Shown piece after piece: positions 44,317-53,592 of a DNA stretch of 64,000 bases. Position 1 is the first letter of the stretch, and each line of letters opens with the position of its first letter. The DNA is taken from NCBI GenBank assembly GCA_016208975.1, contig JACQXA010000004.1:1923015-1987014 (forward strand), written 5' to 3'. The notes beneath the pieces were generated by a model. That model was not told the origin of the DNA, did not search any database, and saw only the letters and a list, made by a program, of their open reading frames with translations. The DNA comes from Nitrospinota bacterium (GTDB taxonomy: Bacteria > Nitrospinota_A > UBA7883 > JACRLM01). Both the position numbers and the translations under genes were made by a program.

Positions 44317-45899
44317 GGCGCTTCCAGGCTAAGCTCTACCCCGGCCTTAGCGAGAGCCAGCCCTACGGCTTTCCAGTATCTGGCGGCGGCTTTCCGGGCT
44401 GAACCCTGGGCCAACAGTTCCGCGGCGCGCTGGGCCACCAGTTCTTTCTGGTATTCGAGGACAGCGAATGGCGTTGTGGCCCCGGCCTCCAGTTTTTTTG
44501 TTTCCCCGTCCAGCCGTTTTTCCGCCAGTTCCCGAGCCGCCCTGGCCGCCACTGTCTGTTTTAATCCCGAAGCCAGATTGCGCGCCGCCTCGCGGACCTC
44601 CAGCGCCGCGTCACGCCGGGCCATTTCAAGCCTGGTTTGCGCCGCCTTCAGGTTTAACCCCGCCAGCGCCGCCGCTGATGACGCCCCCCGGGAGTCCAGC
44701 GGGAGAGAGAATTTAAGGCCCACCATGTAATCGTAGTAATTGCCCGAAACCACATCCGACACAGAGTCGGAAAAACCTCCATTGAGCGGCGACAAAAGCT
44801 CCCCCTCGCCGGTGAGGCTCGTTACTGGGCGCGCCTCTCCCCGAAGGCCGGAAAGATTTACCGTTCCCACCATGTCCAGCCCGGGCAGGGTTTGGTTGTT
44901 GCGGTATAAAAGCTCGGCCCGCCGGTTCTCCACCTCCATTTGCGCCGCCAGGATATCCGGCCGCAACGATAAAGCCTGCTCCAGCGCCTCCAGGCTCTCT
45001 TCCGGCGGGCTTTCCGGCTCCGGGGCTCCTCCAGGTTCCAGCGTGGTATCCCACCAGGCTGGATCTTTTCCCCGGGAACCCATGAGCTTTATCAGGTTGT
45101 CGGAAGCCCCGCAGTATGAGTTTTCTGCGGCGATAAGTTTCTCCTCCCAGGAGGCCACCGAAGCCTGGGCGGCGATGATCTCGATGGGCGCCAGCGCCCC
45201 CGCTTTCACCTGGGCGGTCACCCGCCGTTCCAGGTCGCGCGCCCTGTCCAGCGCCTCTTTTTGCGCCTGAACGTTTTCCTTTTGATAAACCAGGTCCCAG
45301 TACGCTTCCTGGGTCCTGGTCACAATGTCGCTCAAGGCGGTTTTAAGCTTGTAGAACGCCATGTCCCGCTTGGCCTCGGCGGAAGTGATGCGCCACCGGT
45401 TCACGGATATGCCCGCGTTTTTAAGCACCGGTTGGGTAAGCTCCAGCTTTAATCCCGCGCCGTAAGAGGGATTGAGACTCTGGAATGAGGAGTTGGTGGT
45501 TTCCCTGGATGTTGTGGCCGCCAGCTTGTACTGGGTACCCGGCTGGGCCTTGCCGGATATGGAAATCTCGCCGCTTTGAACGTCTTTTTCAACCACCGCC
45601 GGGTCGGCGAAAACGGAGGAGCTGGGGGTGGCGCTCTTTCCCGCCGCCGCCTCCGCCCCGAACTGCGGATCGAACTCGGACAGGGCCGATACCAGCTCGG
45701 TTCCCGCCGCCGCCGAGTTTATCCATTCAAGCGTCCCGTCGAAATTCCCGGCCACCGCCTCGGTTACGGCCTGGGATAGCGTGATTTCGGTGATGCGGGC
45801 GGAACCGGCCAGGGCTGGCCCAGGCCAGGTAAAGGCCGTTATAAGGCATAGGCGGGCCGGAAAAAGAAAAACCGCCGGCCATGAAGACCGGAAGGTCAT
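44313..45899 (-). CDS. TolC-family outer membrane efflux protein
   Basis: 528 residues. The N-terminal hydrophobic signal peptide (about 5-30) is followed by two outer-membrane-efflux repeats with long amphipathic helices and LKLELTQPVLKNAG and VGLKFSLPLDSRG beta segments. TolC proteins form outer-membrane ducts for type I secretion or RND/ABC efflux. No membrane-fusion protein or inner-membrane pump is adjacent; instead it overlaps a PilB-type ATPase (4 bp) and a sigma-54 activator (4 bp). Confidence 0.9.
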   Translation of the reverse strand: MTFRSSWPAVFLFPARLCLITAFTWPGPALAGSARITEITLSQAVTEAVAGNFDGTLEWINSAAAGTELVSALSEFDPQFGAEAAAGKSATPSSSVFADPAVVEKDVQSGEISISGKAQPGTQYKLAATTSRETTNSSFQSLNPSYGAGLKLELTQPVLKNAGISVNRWRITSAEAKRDMAFYKLKTALSDIVTRTQEAYWDLVYQKENVQAQKEALDRARDLERRVTAQVKAGALAPIEIIAAQASVASWEEKLIAAENSYCGASDNLIKLMGSRGKDPAWWDTTLEPGGAPEPESPPEESLEALEQALSLRPDILAAQMEVENRRAELLYRNNQTLPGLDMVGTVNLSGLRGEARPVTSLTGEGELLSPLNGGFSDSVSDVVSGNYYDYMVGLKFSLPLDSRGASSAAALAGLNLKAAQTRLEMARRDAALEVREAARNLASGLKQTVAARAARELAEKRLDGETKKLEAGATTPFAVLEYQKELVAQRAAELLAQGSARKAAARYWKAVGLALAKAGVELSLEAP

Positions 45900-48115
45900 C
45901 GGGGCGCCCGCTCCGCGATTCTGGCCAGCCGTTTGTCAGCCTCGTTCAAGCGGCTCACCAGGGAGTGGATTATCTTGAGGGCTATCTCGGGGTAGTTCTC
46001 GATGGTCTGTTTAAGCTTGTCGCCCGGGAATACTTTCACCATGCTCTTGCCCTTGGAGCGGATGGTGGCCGTGCGCGGCTGGTCCATCAGCGCGCTCATC
46101 TCGCCGAAATATTCGCCCGGTTGTGAGATTTCCCCCACCACCCTGCCGCTTTTGGTGATGATAAGGTGGCCCTGCAGGAGCTGGTAGAAGTTCTTGTCGG
46201 TGTTGCCCTCTTTTATTATCAGGTCCCCATCTTCGAATGTCAGTTCGTCCGGGTTGAGCAGGTAGGCCGGGAGCGCTTCTTTCACCAGCACGGTCTTGGC
46301 CAACACTTCCTCCAGGCTGGTCATGCCCAGCCGCGCCTTATCCAGCGCGTCCATGCGGAGGGTTTTCATTCCTTCCTTTATGGCTATCTTCCGCAGGGCG
46401 GCCTCCTGCACTTGGGCCGTTATGGCCTCTTTCACCGTCTGGGAGGCCTCCAGCATCTCAAAAACACCCAACCGGCCCTTGTATCCGGAGCCGTTGCATA
46501 TGGTGCAACCCTTGCCCTTGTACAGGGTGTAATGGGGCACCTCCTCCTTGGCTACGCCCGCCTCCAGCAGATCCTGCGGATTGAAGTCGGTGACTTCAAC
46601 CTTGCAACTGGCGCACACCCGGCGCAAAAGCCGCTGGGCTATGACAACCGTAAGCGCCGAGGAGATCATGTAACCGGGTATGCCTATGTCCAGCAGGCGG
46701 CCTATGGTGGAGGCGCAGTCGTTGGTGTGCAGGGTGGAGAACACCATGTGGCCCGTCATGGCCGCCTTTATGGCTATCTCCGCCGTCTCCATGTCGCGAA
46801 CTTCGCCCACCAGTATCACGTCCGGATCCTGCCGCAAAAAAGCCTTTAGCGCCGAGGCGAAGGTAAGCCCCACCTCCGGCCGCACGTTCACCTGGTTTAT
46901 GCCGGTGAAGTTGAACTCCACCGGGTCTTCTGCGGTGAGTATCTTCACGTCCGGTTTGTTTAGTATGTTGATGCCCGAATAGAGGGTGTTGGTCTTGCCG
47001 GAGCCTGTGGGCCCGGTGACCAGCACAAGCCCCTGGGGCCGCCGGATAAGCTCCAGGAACCGCGTCAGCATTTTTTCCGTGAAGCCCAGCTTCGTAAGGT
47101 CTATCTGTAGCTTGCTCTGGTCCAGCAGGCGGAGCACCATGGATTCGCCGAATAGCGTGGGTAGCACGTTCACGCGGAAGTCTATGGATTTGCCCCGGCC
47201 AAGCTTAAGCTTTATCCTGCCGTCCTGGGGGCGGCGCTTCTCAGCTATGTTCAGGTTGGACATTATCTTCAGCCGCGAGATCAGGGCGCCCTTGATGGTC
47301 AACGGCAGGTTCATGGCCCGGTGCAGGGAGCCGTCTATCCTGTACCGCACCTGGAAGCTTTTTTCGTATGGCTCTATGTGAATGTCCGAGGCCCCCTGGC
47401 TTATCCCCTTGAGCAGGATGCCGTTGACAAGCTTTACTATGGCCGCGTCGGCGGAGTTGTAAAGCTGGTCCTTGTCCTCGTCTTCGGAGGTGGAGTCTAT
47501 CTCCACCTCCTCGGTGGCGTCGGATATGATCCCTCCGATGTCGTCGAACTTTTCGAATATCTGCTTGTCGTCCCCTTCGGGCTTTTCCTCATGCACCTCG
47601 CCGGCGGTGGCCAGGGCGGTGTAGTCTTCGCTGGAGATGGCGTAGTATTTCTTGAACGCCTCCAGCAGGTCCCGCTCGGAGACCACGGCGGGTTTTATGG
47701 TCTGCTTTACATGGGAACCCACCTGCTCCAGCGTGGCGTAATTGGTGGGGTCTATCATGGCCAGCCGCAGGTTCTTCCCGTCGGAGCGGATGGGGAATAT
47801 CAGGTTGTCCCGCGCCATCTCCCAGGGAATCATCTTGATGGCCTCGGCGTCCGGCTTTTCGTCTTCTATGTTAGTGATCGGGATGGCGAGAGACCGGGCG
47901 ATGAATTTGATTATGGTCTCTTCATCCAGGTACCCGAGCTTCTGGACAACCTTGCCTATGCGGGCGTTGGCTTTCTTCTGGTACTCTTCAGCCTCTTTTA
48001 GCTGGGACCGGGTAATCTGCCCGTCCTTGACCAAAAGCTTTCCCAGCACCTCGGAGGAAGCATCCTCCTTAACGCTTTTTTTGAAGCTGGTCTTTTTTTC
48101 CGCTATTTCAGCCAT
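45896..48115 (-). CDS. PilB/GspE-type secretion ATPase with C-terminal cNMP-binding domain
   Basis: 739 residues, longer than the usual about 570. MshEN/N1-type N-terminal region (about 25-170), ATPase core with Walker A GPTGSGKTN near 366-374, Walker B/Asp box VILVGEVRD, and the zinc-binding Cys pairs CASC and CTIC near 505 and 540. Residues about 615-735 add a cyclic-nucleotide-binding beta barrel (YFGEMSALMDQPRTATI). It would power type IV pilus or type II secretion assembly under nucleotide or other ligand control. No pilC, pilT or pseudopilin gene is adjacent. Confidence 0.92.
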   Translation of the reverse strand: MAEIAEKKTSFKKSVKEDASSEVLGKLLVKDGQITRSQLKEAEEYQKKANARIGKVVQKLGYLDEETIIKFIARSLAIPITNIEDEKPDAEAIKMIPWEMARDNLIFPIRSDGKNLRLAMIDPTNYATLEQVGSHVKQTIKPAVVSERDLLEAFKKYYAISSEDYTALATAGEVHEEKPEGDDKQIFEKFDDIGGIISDATEEVEIDSTSEDEDKDQLYNSADAAIVKLVNGILLKGISQGASDIHIEPYEKSFQVRYRIDGSLHRAMNLPLTIKGALISRLKIMSNLNIAEKRRPQDGRIKLKLGRGKSIDFRVNVLPTLFGESMVLRLLDQSKLQIDLTKLGFTEKMLTRFLELIRRPQGLVLVTGPTGSGKTNTLYSGINILNKPDVKILTAEDPVEFNFTGINQVNVRPEVGLTFASALKAFLRQDPDVILVGEVRDMETAEIAIKAAMTGHMVFSTLHTNDCASTIGRLLDIGIPGYMISSALTVVIAQRLLRRVCASCKVEVTDFNPQDLLEAGVAKEEVPHYTLYKGKGCTICNGSGYKGRLGVFEMLEASQTVKEAITAQVQEAALRKIAIKEGMKTLRMDALDKARLGMTSLEEVLAKTVLVKEALPAYLLNPDELTFEDGDLIIKEGNTDKNFYQLLQGHLIITKSGRVVGEISQPGEYFGEMSALMDQPRTATIRSKGKSMVKVFPGDKLKQTIENYPEIALKIIHSLVSRLNEADKRLARIAERAPR

Positions 48116-48304
48116 AGTCCGGTGATGTTATAAAACACGCCATCAAAGCAGGGAAAACCGGAAGCGCACGCTCCGCCCCATTTAATTATAAAAACTTAGG
48201 AGGCCCCAGTCTATGAATTATATTTGAATGGCTTGAGCCAGCGGGCCCTGGTTTATAAGGATGGACATTTAAAATTGGCGGCGGGATTTTAACGAGGCTC
48301 TTTA

Positions 48305-49489
48305 TTAATTGCCCGCCCAAATAAATTTTACGGGTTTGCCCTGCTTTTCGATAAGCACGATATCGTAAGGCCAGTCTTTCTGCTGAGGAAGGTTTTGGGC
48401 CTCGACAGGAGCCCATTGGCGCACCACCACCTCCACGGTCTTTTCCCGCGCCACAACCCGTTCCACTCCTATCCGGTGCCCTTGCGCCGGTTTTTCTCCG
48501 GCGAAGACCGCTATAAGGCTTACAGCCTCGAAATTAAAGGGTGGCGACGTTTGTTCGTTGATGTTCAACTCGGCCAGGAGTTTGGAGTAATCTTTCCCGT
48601 TGTCCACCAACGTGGCCCTGGGGCCTTTGATACCCGATGGATTGGCGTTGGGGAGCGTTGTCGGGTTGAACCTCAGGATAAGCCCGCTCTGCGCGCCATC
48701 CTGGTCATCCCAGTGCATGTAATATTCCTCCGGCGTGTTGCGGACTATCTCCGCCACCGCACTGTCTATACAGACTCTCGCCGCCTGCTCCGCGCCTGTT
48801 CCCTGGAATCCACCTAACCCCACCGGCACGCGCGACCAGCCGCCGCCCACGCCCCCCACTATGCCACCGCCCCAGTCCTGGGTTCTGCCTTCAACAGAAT
48901 TGGCGTGGACCACCCTGCCGGTGCGGGCGTCCACTATCTTGATGTCGGTGGTGATGTAAGACTCGGTGTAGGTGACAGCGCCTATGGGGGTGTCTCCCTG
49001 GTTGTTGGCGTTTATGGCTATGGATGCCCCCAGGGTTAACGCGCCGATAAGGATTCCTCCGGCCCCGAAAGCGTCTTTCTCAAAACCGGTGACGGCCCCG
49101 AACACCAGAAGCTCAGCCCCTTCGATCTGACCGGTTTGCGCCGCGGTGGCTTCCGATATCCGGCCTGCGGCGGCGAAGTCCTGCTCGTTGATGACGGCGT
49201 TGAGATCCTGCCGGTCCAGCATTATGAAGCGGTTCGTATTGAACAGGGCGGTGGTGAGCATGTCGGCCATGCCCTCGCCCATGGAGCCTTCCAGCTTTCC
49301 GCCGGTCTTGTCCACGAACTTCACCACCGACAACCTGGCCTTGGGGCCGTTGTAACGCTCTTCCATGGCCTGGGCCATGGTTGGGCCGCCCCCTCCGCGA
49401 ACCGTGGCTGTGGGCGCCGTGGCGCAGGCGGAGGTGAAAGTGAGAATCATGGCGGCCATCGCCGCCGAAAGCCTAAGCCTGGGTTTCAT
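48305..49489 (-). CDS. CsgG-family lipoprotein
   Basis: 394 residues. A lipoprotein signal ends at C21 (TSAC), followed by a low-complexity linker. The CsgG-like core (about 50-250) contains RLSVVKFVDKTG, a TTALFNTNRFIMLDR segment, GAELLVFGAVTG, and a hydrophobic GAGGILIGALTLGASIAI stretch that fits a pore or membrane-inserting hairpin. A C-terminal domain of about 120 residues is unlike CsgG itself. CsgG makes an outer-membrane secretion channel for curli; no curli genes are present. Confidence 0.85.
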   Translation of the reverse strand: MKPRLRLSAAMAAMILTFTSACATAPTATVRGGGGPTMAQAMEERYNGPKARLSVVKFVDKTGGKLEGSMGEGMADMLTTALFNTNRFIMLDRQDLNAVINEQDFAAAGRISEATAAQTGQIEGAELLVFGAVTGFEKDAFGAGGILIGALTLGASIAINANNQGDTPIGAVTYTESYITTDIKIVDARTGRVVHANSVEGRTQDWGGGIVGGVGGGWSRVPVGLGGFQGTGAEQAARVCIDSAVAEIVRNTPEEYYMHWDDQDGAQSGLILRFNPTTLPNANPSGIKGPRATLVDNGKDYSKLLAELNINEQTSPPFNFEAVSLIAVFAGEKPAQGHRIGVERVVAREKTVEVVVRQWAPVEAQNLPQQKDWPYDIVLIEKQGKPVKFIWAGN

Positions 49490-49548
49490 ATCTGTCGTGA
49501 ACCGGTTGACGCCTTTTACCTAACGAGTTTAGCACCAAACAGGCCCGG

Positions 49549-51486
49549 TCACATTATGAACCGGCCAACGCGGGGGATGAAATCGCTCTCCTCCACGGGT
49601 TTTGTTAGGAAGTCCGCCGCGCCCAGGCGGAACACCTGTTCCCGGGTTTCCACGTCGCTGTCGGAGGTGATGACAATAACCGGCGTATCCTTGAGCTTCG
49701 GCATGTCCTTGATCCGCTTTAACAGCCCCAGTCCATCCAGGCTTGGCATGTGGACGTCGGATATAATGAGGTCTGGCGTTCTCTCTTCCAACAGCTTCAG
49801 GGCGAGGTCGCCGTCTTCGGCCTCCACGGTTTGCGCCCCCATCTTGCCCAGGTGGATTCTCAGGGTTTGCCGCATCACGTCGCTGTCGTCCACTATCAGT
49901 ATGAGGGGCTGGGACGGCCCCATGTCCATGCAGAAAGACGAGCCTTTACCCGGCTCAGACTCCAGCTGGATGGTTCCACCGTGGGCTTTCATGATGTCCA
50001 TGCAAAGCGGAAGCCCGAAGCCCGCGCCCCTTTCCCCCGAGGAGCCGGAAGTGCTGGTTTTTGTCTCATGGCGGAAAAGGTCCGGCTTCAGGGATTCGAG
50101 CACCCCCGGCCCCGTGTCCTTGACGCACAGCAAGTTTGGGCCGGGGGAGTGGATCACCACCCTGTCCCCCTTGGCGCAGAATTTCACCGCGTTGCTGATG
50201 AGGTTTAAAAGGACTTCGTGGATGAGCGCCATGTCCCCGTAAATCTTCAAGGTTTCCGGGATGTCCACATTTATGGAAATGCCCTTGCGCTCCGCCTGGA
50301 ACGATACGGAGGCGGCGGTGGCTTGGGCCAGCGCCCTGGCGTTTACCAGCCTTCGGTTGAGTCTGATCTTTCCCATGTTCATCCTGCTGATATTCAGCAG
50401 TTGGTCGGTCATTTTCAGAAGGTCGTCGCAGGTGTTCAACGCCCTTTTCATAAGGGTGGCGCGGTCTTCTTCGCTCATGGCCGGTTCCCCAAGGATAAAA
50501 TTGAGGATGCCGATAACCGTAGCCATCGGGGACCTTAAATCGTGAGACACGAGCGATACGAACTTGTCCTTGAGCATGGTGGCGTCTTCGGCCAGTTCCT
50601 TGGCCTGTTTCAGCTCCGCCTCGGCCTTCTTCCTTTCGGTCATGTCCCGCCCGATACCCTGTACCCCAACCGGCTTGCCGTCGCTCCATATCAGCCTGGT
50701 GGAAAGCTCCACCGGTATCCTCTTCCCGTTTTTTGCCACCACCTCCAGTTCGTACAAGGTGGAAATGGCTTCGCCCTTGAGCTTTTTCTGGATGCTTTCC
50801 GTGGTGGTCTTTAAATGTTCCGGAGGCACCACCATGGAGATGCTCGAGCCGATAACTTCATCCTCGCCAAAGCCCAAAACGTTTACGCATGCTTTGTTTA
50901 TGGTGGTAAAACGCCCCTCCAGGTCGTGGGAGTAAAGCAGGTCGTTGGCGTTGAGGAAAAGGTCTTTATATTTCTCTTCGCTGGCTTTCAGCGCCGCCTC
51001 GGTGGCCTTGCGCTCGGTAACGTCCCTGGCCACGCCGAAGATCTCCTCTTCGCCCCTGGCGTTCTTTATAAGCATACCCTTGAATTCCAGGATGAGGACC
51101 TGGCCGCTCTTGTTTCGTATCCTAAGCTCGTTTACGGGCGGCGCTTCCATCTCCTGTACCCGCTGGAGGTTTACCCTGGCCTTCTCCATATCGTCCGGAT
51201 GCACCAGCCCATTGAAATTTTTTCCGATCCATTCCTCTACCGGCCAGCCGGTGATCTTATGGAATGCCGGGGTTAGGGAGGTGAAAATCCCGTCCCTTGT
51301 CATGGTGTAAACGTAATCCCGGAGGTTTTCAAGAATATCCTTGTAGCTGTCCAGCCGGTCGTTGAGCCCGGTGTTTTCATGGCGAACCTGCTCCAGCTCT
51401 TTTTCCAATGACTCCACGCGGGCGCGCAGGGTTTTGGCCTCTCCGTCCCCCCGGTGGCCGGACAACAGCTGATCGAAAATAGGCAT
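49549..51486 (-). CDS. Hybrid histidine kinase, PAS-PAS-HisKA-HATPase-REC
   Basis: 645 residues, no membrane helix. N-terminal coiled coil (about 12-50), two PAS/PAC domains (about 50-165 and 165-290), HisKA with H315 in SHDLRSP, HATPase_c (about 400-510) and a C-terminal receiver (about 525-640) with its phospho-Asp in IISDVHMPSLDG. Cytosolic sensing through the PAS domains is implied. It lies 60 bp upstream of the CsgG gene on the same strand and might report to the degenerate-receiver NtrC protein, but this is inference. Confidence 0.94.
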   Translation of the reverse strand: MPIFDQLLSGHRGDGEAKTLRARVESLEKELEQVRHENTGLNDRLDSYKDILENLRDYVYTMTRDGIFTSLTPAFHKITGWPVEEWIGKNFNGLVHPDDMEKARVNLQRVQEMEAPPVNELRIRNKSGQVLILEFKGMLIKNARGEEEIFGVARDVTERKATEAALKASEEKYKDLFLNANDLLYSHDLEGRFTTINKACVNVLGFGEDEVIGSSISMVVPPEHLKTTTESIQKKLKGEAISTLYELEVVAKNGKRIPVELSTRLIWSDGKPVGVQGIGRDMTERKKAEAELKQAKELAEDATMLKDKFVSLVSHDLRSPMATVIGILNFILGEPAMSEEDRATLMKRALNTCDDLLKMTDQLLNISRMNMGKIRLNRRLVNARALAQATAASVSFQAERKGISINVDIPETLKIYGDMALIHEVLLNLISNAVKFCAKGDRVVIHSPGPNLLCVKDTGPGVLESLKPDLFRHETKTSTSGSSGERGAGFGLPLCMDIMKAHGGTIQLESEPGKGSSFCMDMGPSQPLILIVDDSDVMRQTLRIHLGKMGAQTVEAEDGDLALKLLEERTPDLIISDVHMPSLDGLGLLKRIKDMPKLKDTPVIVITSDSDVETREQVFRLGAADFLTKPVEESDFIPRVGRFIM

Positions 51487-51587
51487 GGTTCTTCTCTGCC
51501 GGACGGCCCGGCTTAATCTATTGGTGATTTGGATGGATGTAGCCCGTAGATTCTATCCAAACGCCCATTGCAGGTCAACGCCTCGTG

Positions 51588-51616
51588 TTGACAATGGGAA
51601 TCAATTGAAATACGCT
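51588..51616 (+). promoter_or_regulatory. Sigma-70-type promoter for the Fur-family gene
   Basis: TTGACA (51588-51593), 17-base spacer, TACGCT (51611-51616), 58 bp before the fur-like ATG. Confidence 0.5.
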
Positions 51617-51673
51617 GTGCATTGGCGGTTGAAACTTATCATCGAAACGCGGAAAGGGAGCGGCGCTTAAAGG

Positions 51674-52138
51674 ATGTCCAGGGTTTCCTCAGGCGGACAG
51701 TGGCTGAAAAGGTATCACGATTTCCTTACCCGCAACGGATTGAAATCCACCATCCAGCGGGACTTGATCGTGGAGGAGTTCACCCGCTCCACGGGCCACA
51801 TAAGCGCCGACGAACTGCATTTGAAGCTCCGGGCGGGACACCCGTCCATAGGCCTGGCCACCGTTTACCGCACATTGAAAATACTTTCCGCGGCGGGGCT
51901 GGCCAAGGAGCGCCGGTTTAACGACGGGTTGATAAGATATGAATTCGCCGGTCCCGACGGCGGGCATCACGACCACATGGTGTGCCTGACCTGCGGGAGG
52001 GTGGAGGAGTTTGAGAACGAGGATATCGAGGAGCTTCAGCGCAAAGTGGCGGGGCAACATGGATTTAAAATGACCGACCACCGGCTGGAGATATATGGCC
52101 ATTGCGCCCAATGCGCCTCCCGCCGGGAGAAAGCCTGA
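51674..52138 (+). CDS. Fur-family metal/peroxide-responsive repressor
   Basis: 154 residues. The winged-helix N-terminus has SADELHLKL and the recognition segment GLATVYRTLKIL. The metal site is HHDHMVC with CLTCG, and the second Cys pair is HCAQC near the C-terminus, so both structural zinc Cys pairs are present. It could be Fur, PerR or Zur; the target metal cannot be told. Divergent from the hybrid kinase gene and preceded by a sigma-70-type promoter. Confidence 0.92.
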   Translation: MSRVSSGGQWLKRYHDFLTRNGLKSTIQRDLIVEEFTRSTGHISADELHLKLRAGHPSIGLATVYRTLKILSAAGLAKERRFNDGLIRYEFAGPDGGHHDHMVCLTCGRVEEFENEDIEELQRKVAGQHGFKMTDHRLEIYGHCAQCASRREKA

Positions 52139-52158
52139 AGGGTTAAGCCCGCCCGTTA

Positions 52159-53046
52159 TTAATTGGCGTTAAGCCGCTCCACGATCTCCATGATCACGTC
52201 GTCGGCCTTGTCGGAGGCCACTCCGCACGATCCGGCCCCCGCATGGCCCCCGCCGCCGTATCCGGCCAGAAGGTTTCCCACGTCCACCGCGCAGGTGCGG
52301 TTTAAGATGCTGTGGCCCACGGCTATGGTCACCATCCCCTGGGGGCCGCCGTAGAATACCCTCACGGAGACATTGGCGGTGGGGTACAGCGCGTATACAA
52401 GGAACCGGCTTCCCACGGGCGTCTCTTGCAACGGGCGGAAATCCGTCACCACCACCGCGCCGTTGATGTAGGAATGTTTTTTGAGCTTTCCCTCAAAGTC
52501 TATCTGCTGTTTGTAGAACTCCCGGGTCCGGTCTTTCACCTCGTCTATGGCCAGGATATCCTCAATGGGCAGTTCCCTTATCCATTCTATAAGCTTTTGG
52601 AAGAAGTCGTGGGAACTGCCGAAACCAGTGCGAGGGTCCACTGTATTTGCCAGTTTCACCCATCCTTCGGGACGCAGGATGTCGTTTAGCGTAAGTTGCG
52701 CGGAGTCTATCTTGTCCACATCGGCCATGAGCCCGGCGTAACGCTCCCACTGGGGCATGGCGTAATATTCATACACCAATCTGGCGCAGGAGGGGGCCAG
52801 CCCGTACCGTCCTTTGAAGCCCTCGGGGCGTTGTTCCCTGTCCATCTCCGATATGTGATGGTCGAACCACATGCCGCAGGAGGGGTGGTAAGGCAGGTTT
52901 ACTATTATGTCTTCGCCGGTGACCTCAACTATCCGGTCCTGCATCTGCTTTGGATGCACGAAACGGACACCGTCTATCTTTTCGGCTTCGGTGAGCAGGA
53001 CACAGCAAACAAGCCCGTCGAAATCACCTCTGGTGATTATTTTCAT
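52159..53046 (-). CDS. DHH-family phosphoesterase
   Basis: 295 residues. The N-terminal RGDFDGLVC and FDHHISE (DHH motif) plus the C-terminal GYGGGGHAGAGSCG (DHHA1 GGGH motif) place it in the DHH/DHHA1 superfamily of exopolyphosphatase, oligoribonuclease or c-di-AMP/pGpG phosphodiesterases. The exact substrate is open. Convergent with the Fur-family gene, 20 bp apart. Confidence 0.88.
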   Translation of the reverse strand: MKIITRGDFDGLVCCVLLTEAEKIDGVRFVHPKQMQDRIVEVTGEDIIVNLPYHPSCGMWFDHHISEMDREQRPEGFKGRYGLAPSCARLVYEYYAMPQWERYAGLMADVDKIDSAQLTLNDILRPEGWVKLANTVDPRTGFGSSHDFFQKLIEWIRELPIEDILAIDEVKDRTREFYKQQIDFEGKLKKHSYINGAVVVTDFRPLQETPVGSRFLVYALYPTANVSVRVFYGGPQGMVTIAVGHSILNRTCAVDVGNLLAGYGGGGHAGAGSCGVASDKADDVIMEIVERLNAN

Positions 53047-53065
53047 CTTGGCCCTTCCCGCAAAA

Positions 53066-53566
53066 TCATTTCAACCCTATCCTGTGCCCGCATCGGGATA
53101 CAACCGTAACGGCCCCCGCTTTATCCAGAAGGCCCATGGCCACCCGGAAACGGTTCGGCCCGATAACAGCCCCGCAAAGCGGGCATTGCGCCGTTTCACC
53201 AGCGGAGACAGCCATTATCGTTTCGGCCTCTTTATGCCCTTCCCAGCCTATAATGTCGCCCCGGATTTTAACCGCCATCCCCGGCCCATACCGCCGCCGG
53301 GTTTCCGCCGGTGGTTTTCCGCCCCTATATATGTCCCGGGCGGTAAGCGTAAACTCGACCCCGGCGCCGCTTTCCACTTCCGCCATATCCATGATGGGTG
53401 GCGCCAGGAAAACCTTTATAAAAAGGTCCCGCCAGGTTTTGCCCCCGCTGTCTGGCAAAAGCGCCGCTCCGTCATATATAAAACTCCCCCCGGTCTTTAT
53501 GGATTCACGGCCAGCCTGGTTTATCACCGTCAGGCCCATGTAAACTATCTTCCGCTCCACAGGCAT
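53066..53566 (-). CDS. Hypothetical protein with C-terminal CPLC zinc-ribbon-like motif
   Basis: 166 residues; not recognised. The N-terminal two thirds are beta-rich and lack catalytic motifs. The C-terminal third has CPLCG (near 131-135) and a later CGH that could bind zinc as a ribbon or nuclease-like site. It lies between purE and the DHH gene on the same strand (19 bp before the DHH gene), and normal codon use suggests a real gene. Confidence 0.65.
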   Translation of the reverse strand: MPVERKIVYMGLTVINQAGRESIKTGGSFIYDGAALLPDSGGKTWRDLFIKVFLAPPIMDMAEVESGAGVEFTLTARDIYRGGKPPAETRRRYGPGMAVKIRGDIIGWEGHKEAETIMAVSAGETAQCPLCGAVIGPNRFRVAMGLLDKAGAVTVVSRCGHRIGLK

Positions 53567-53592
53567 AGCCGCAATCCCGGTCGGATGGATAC

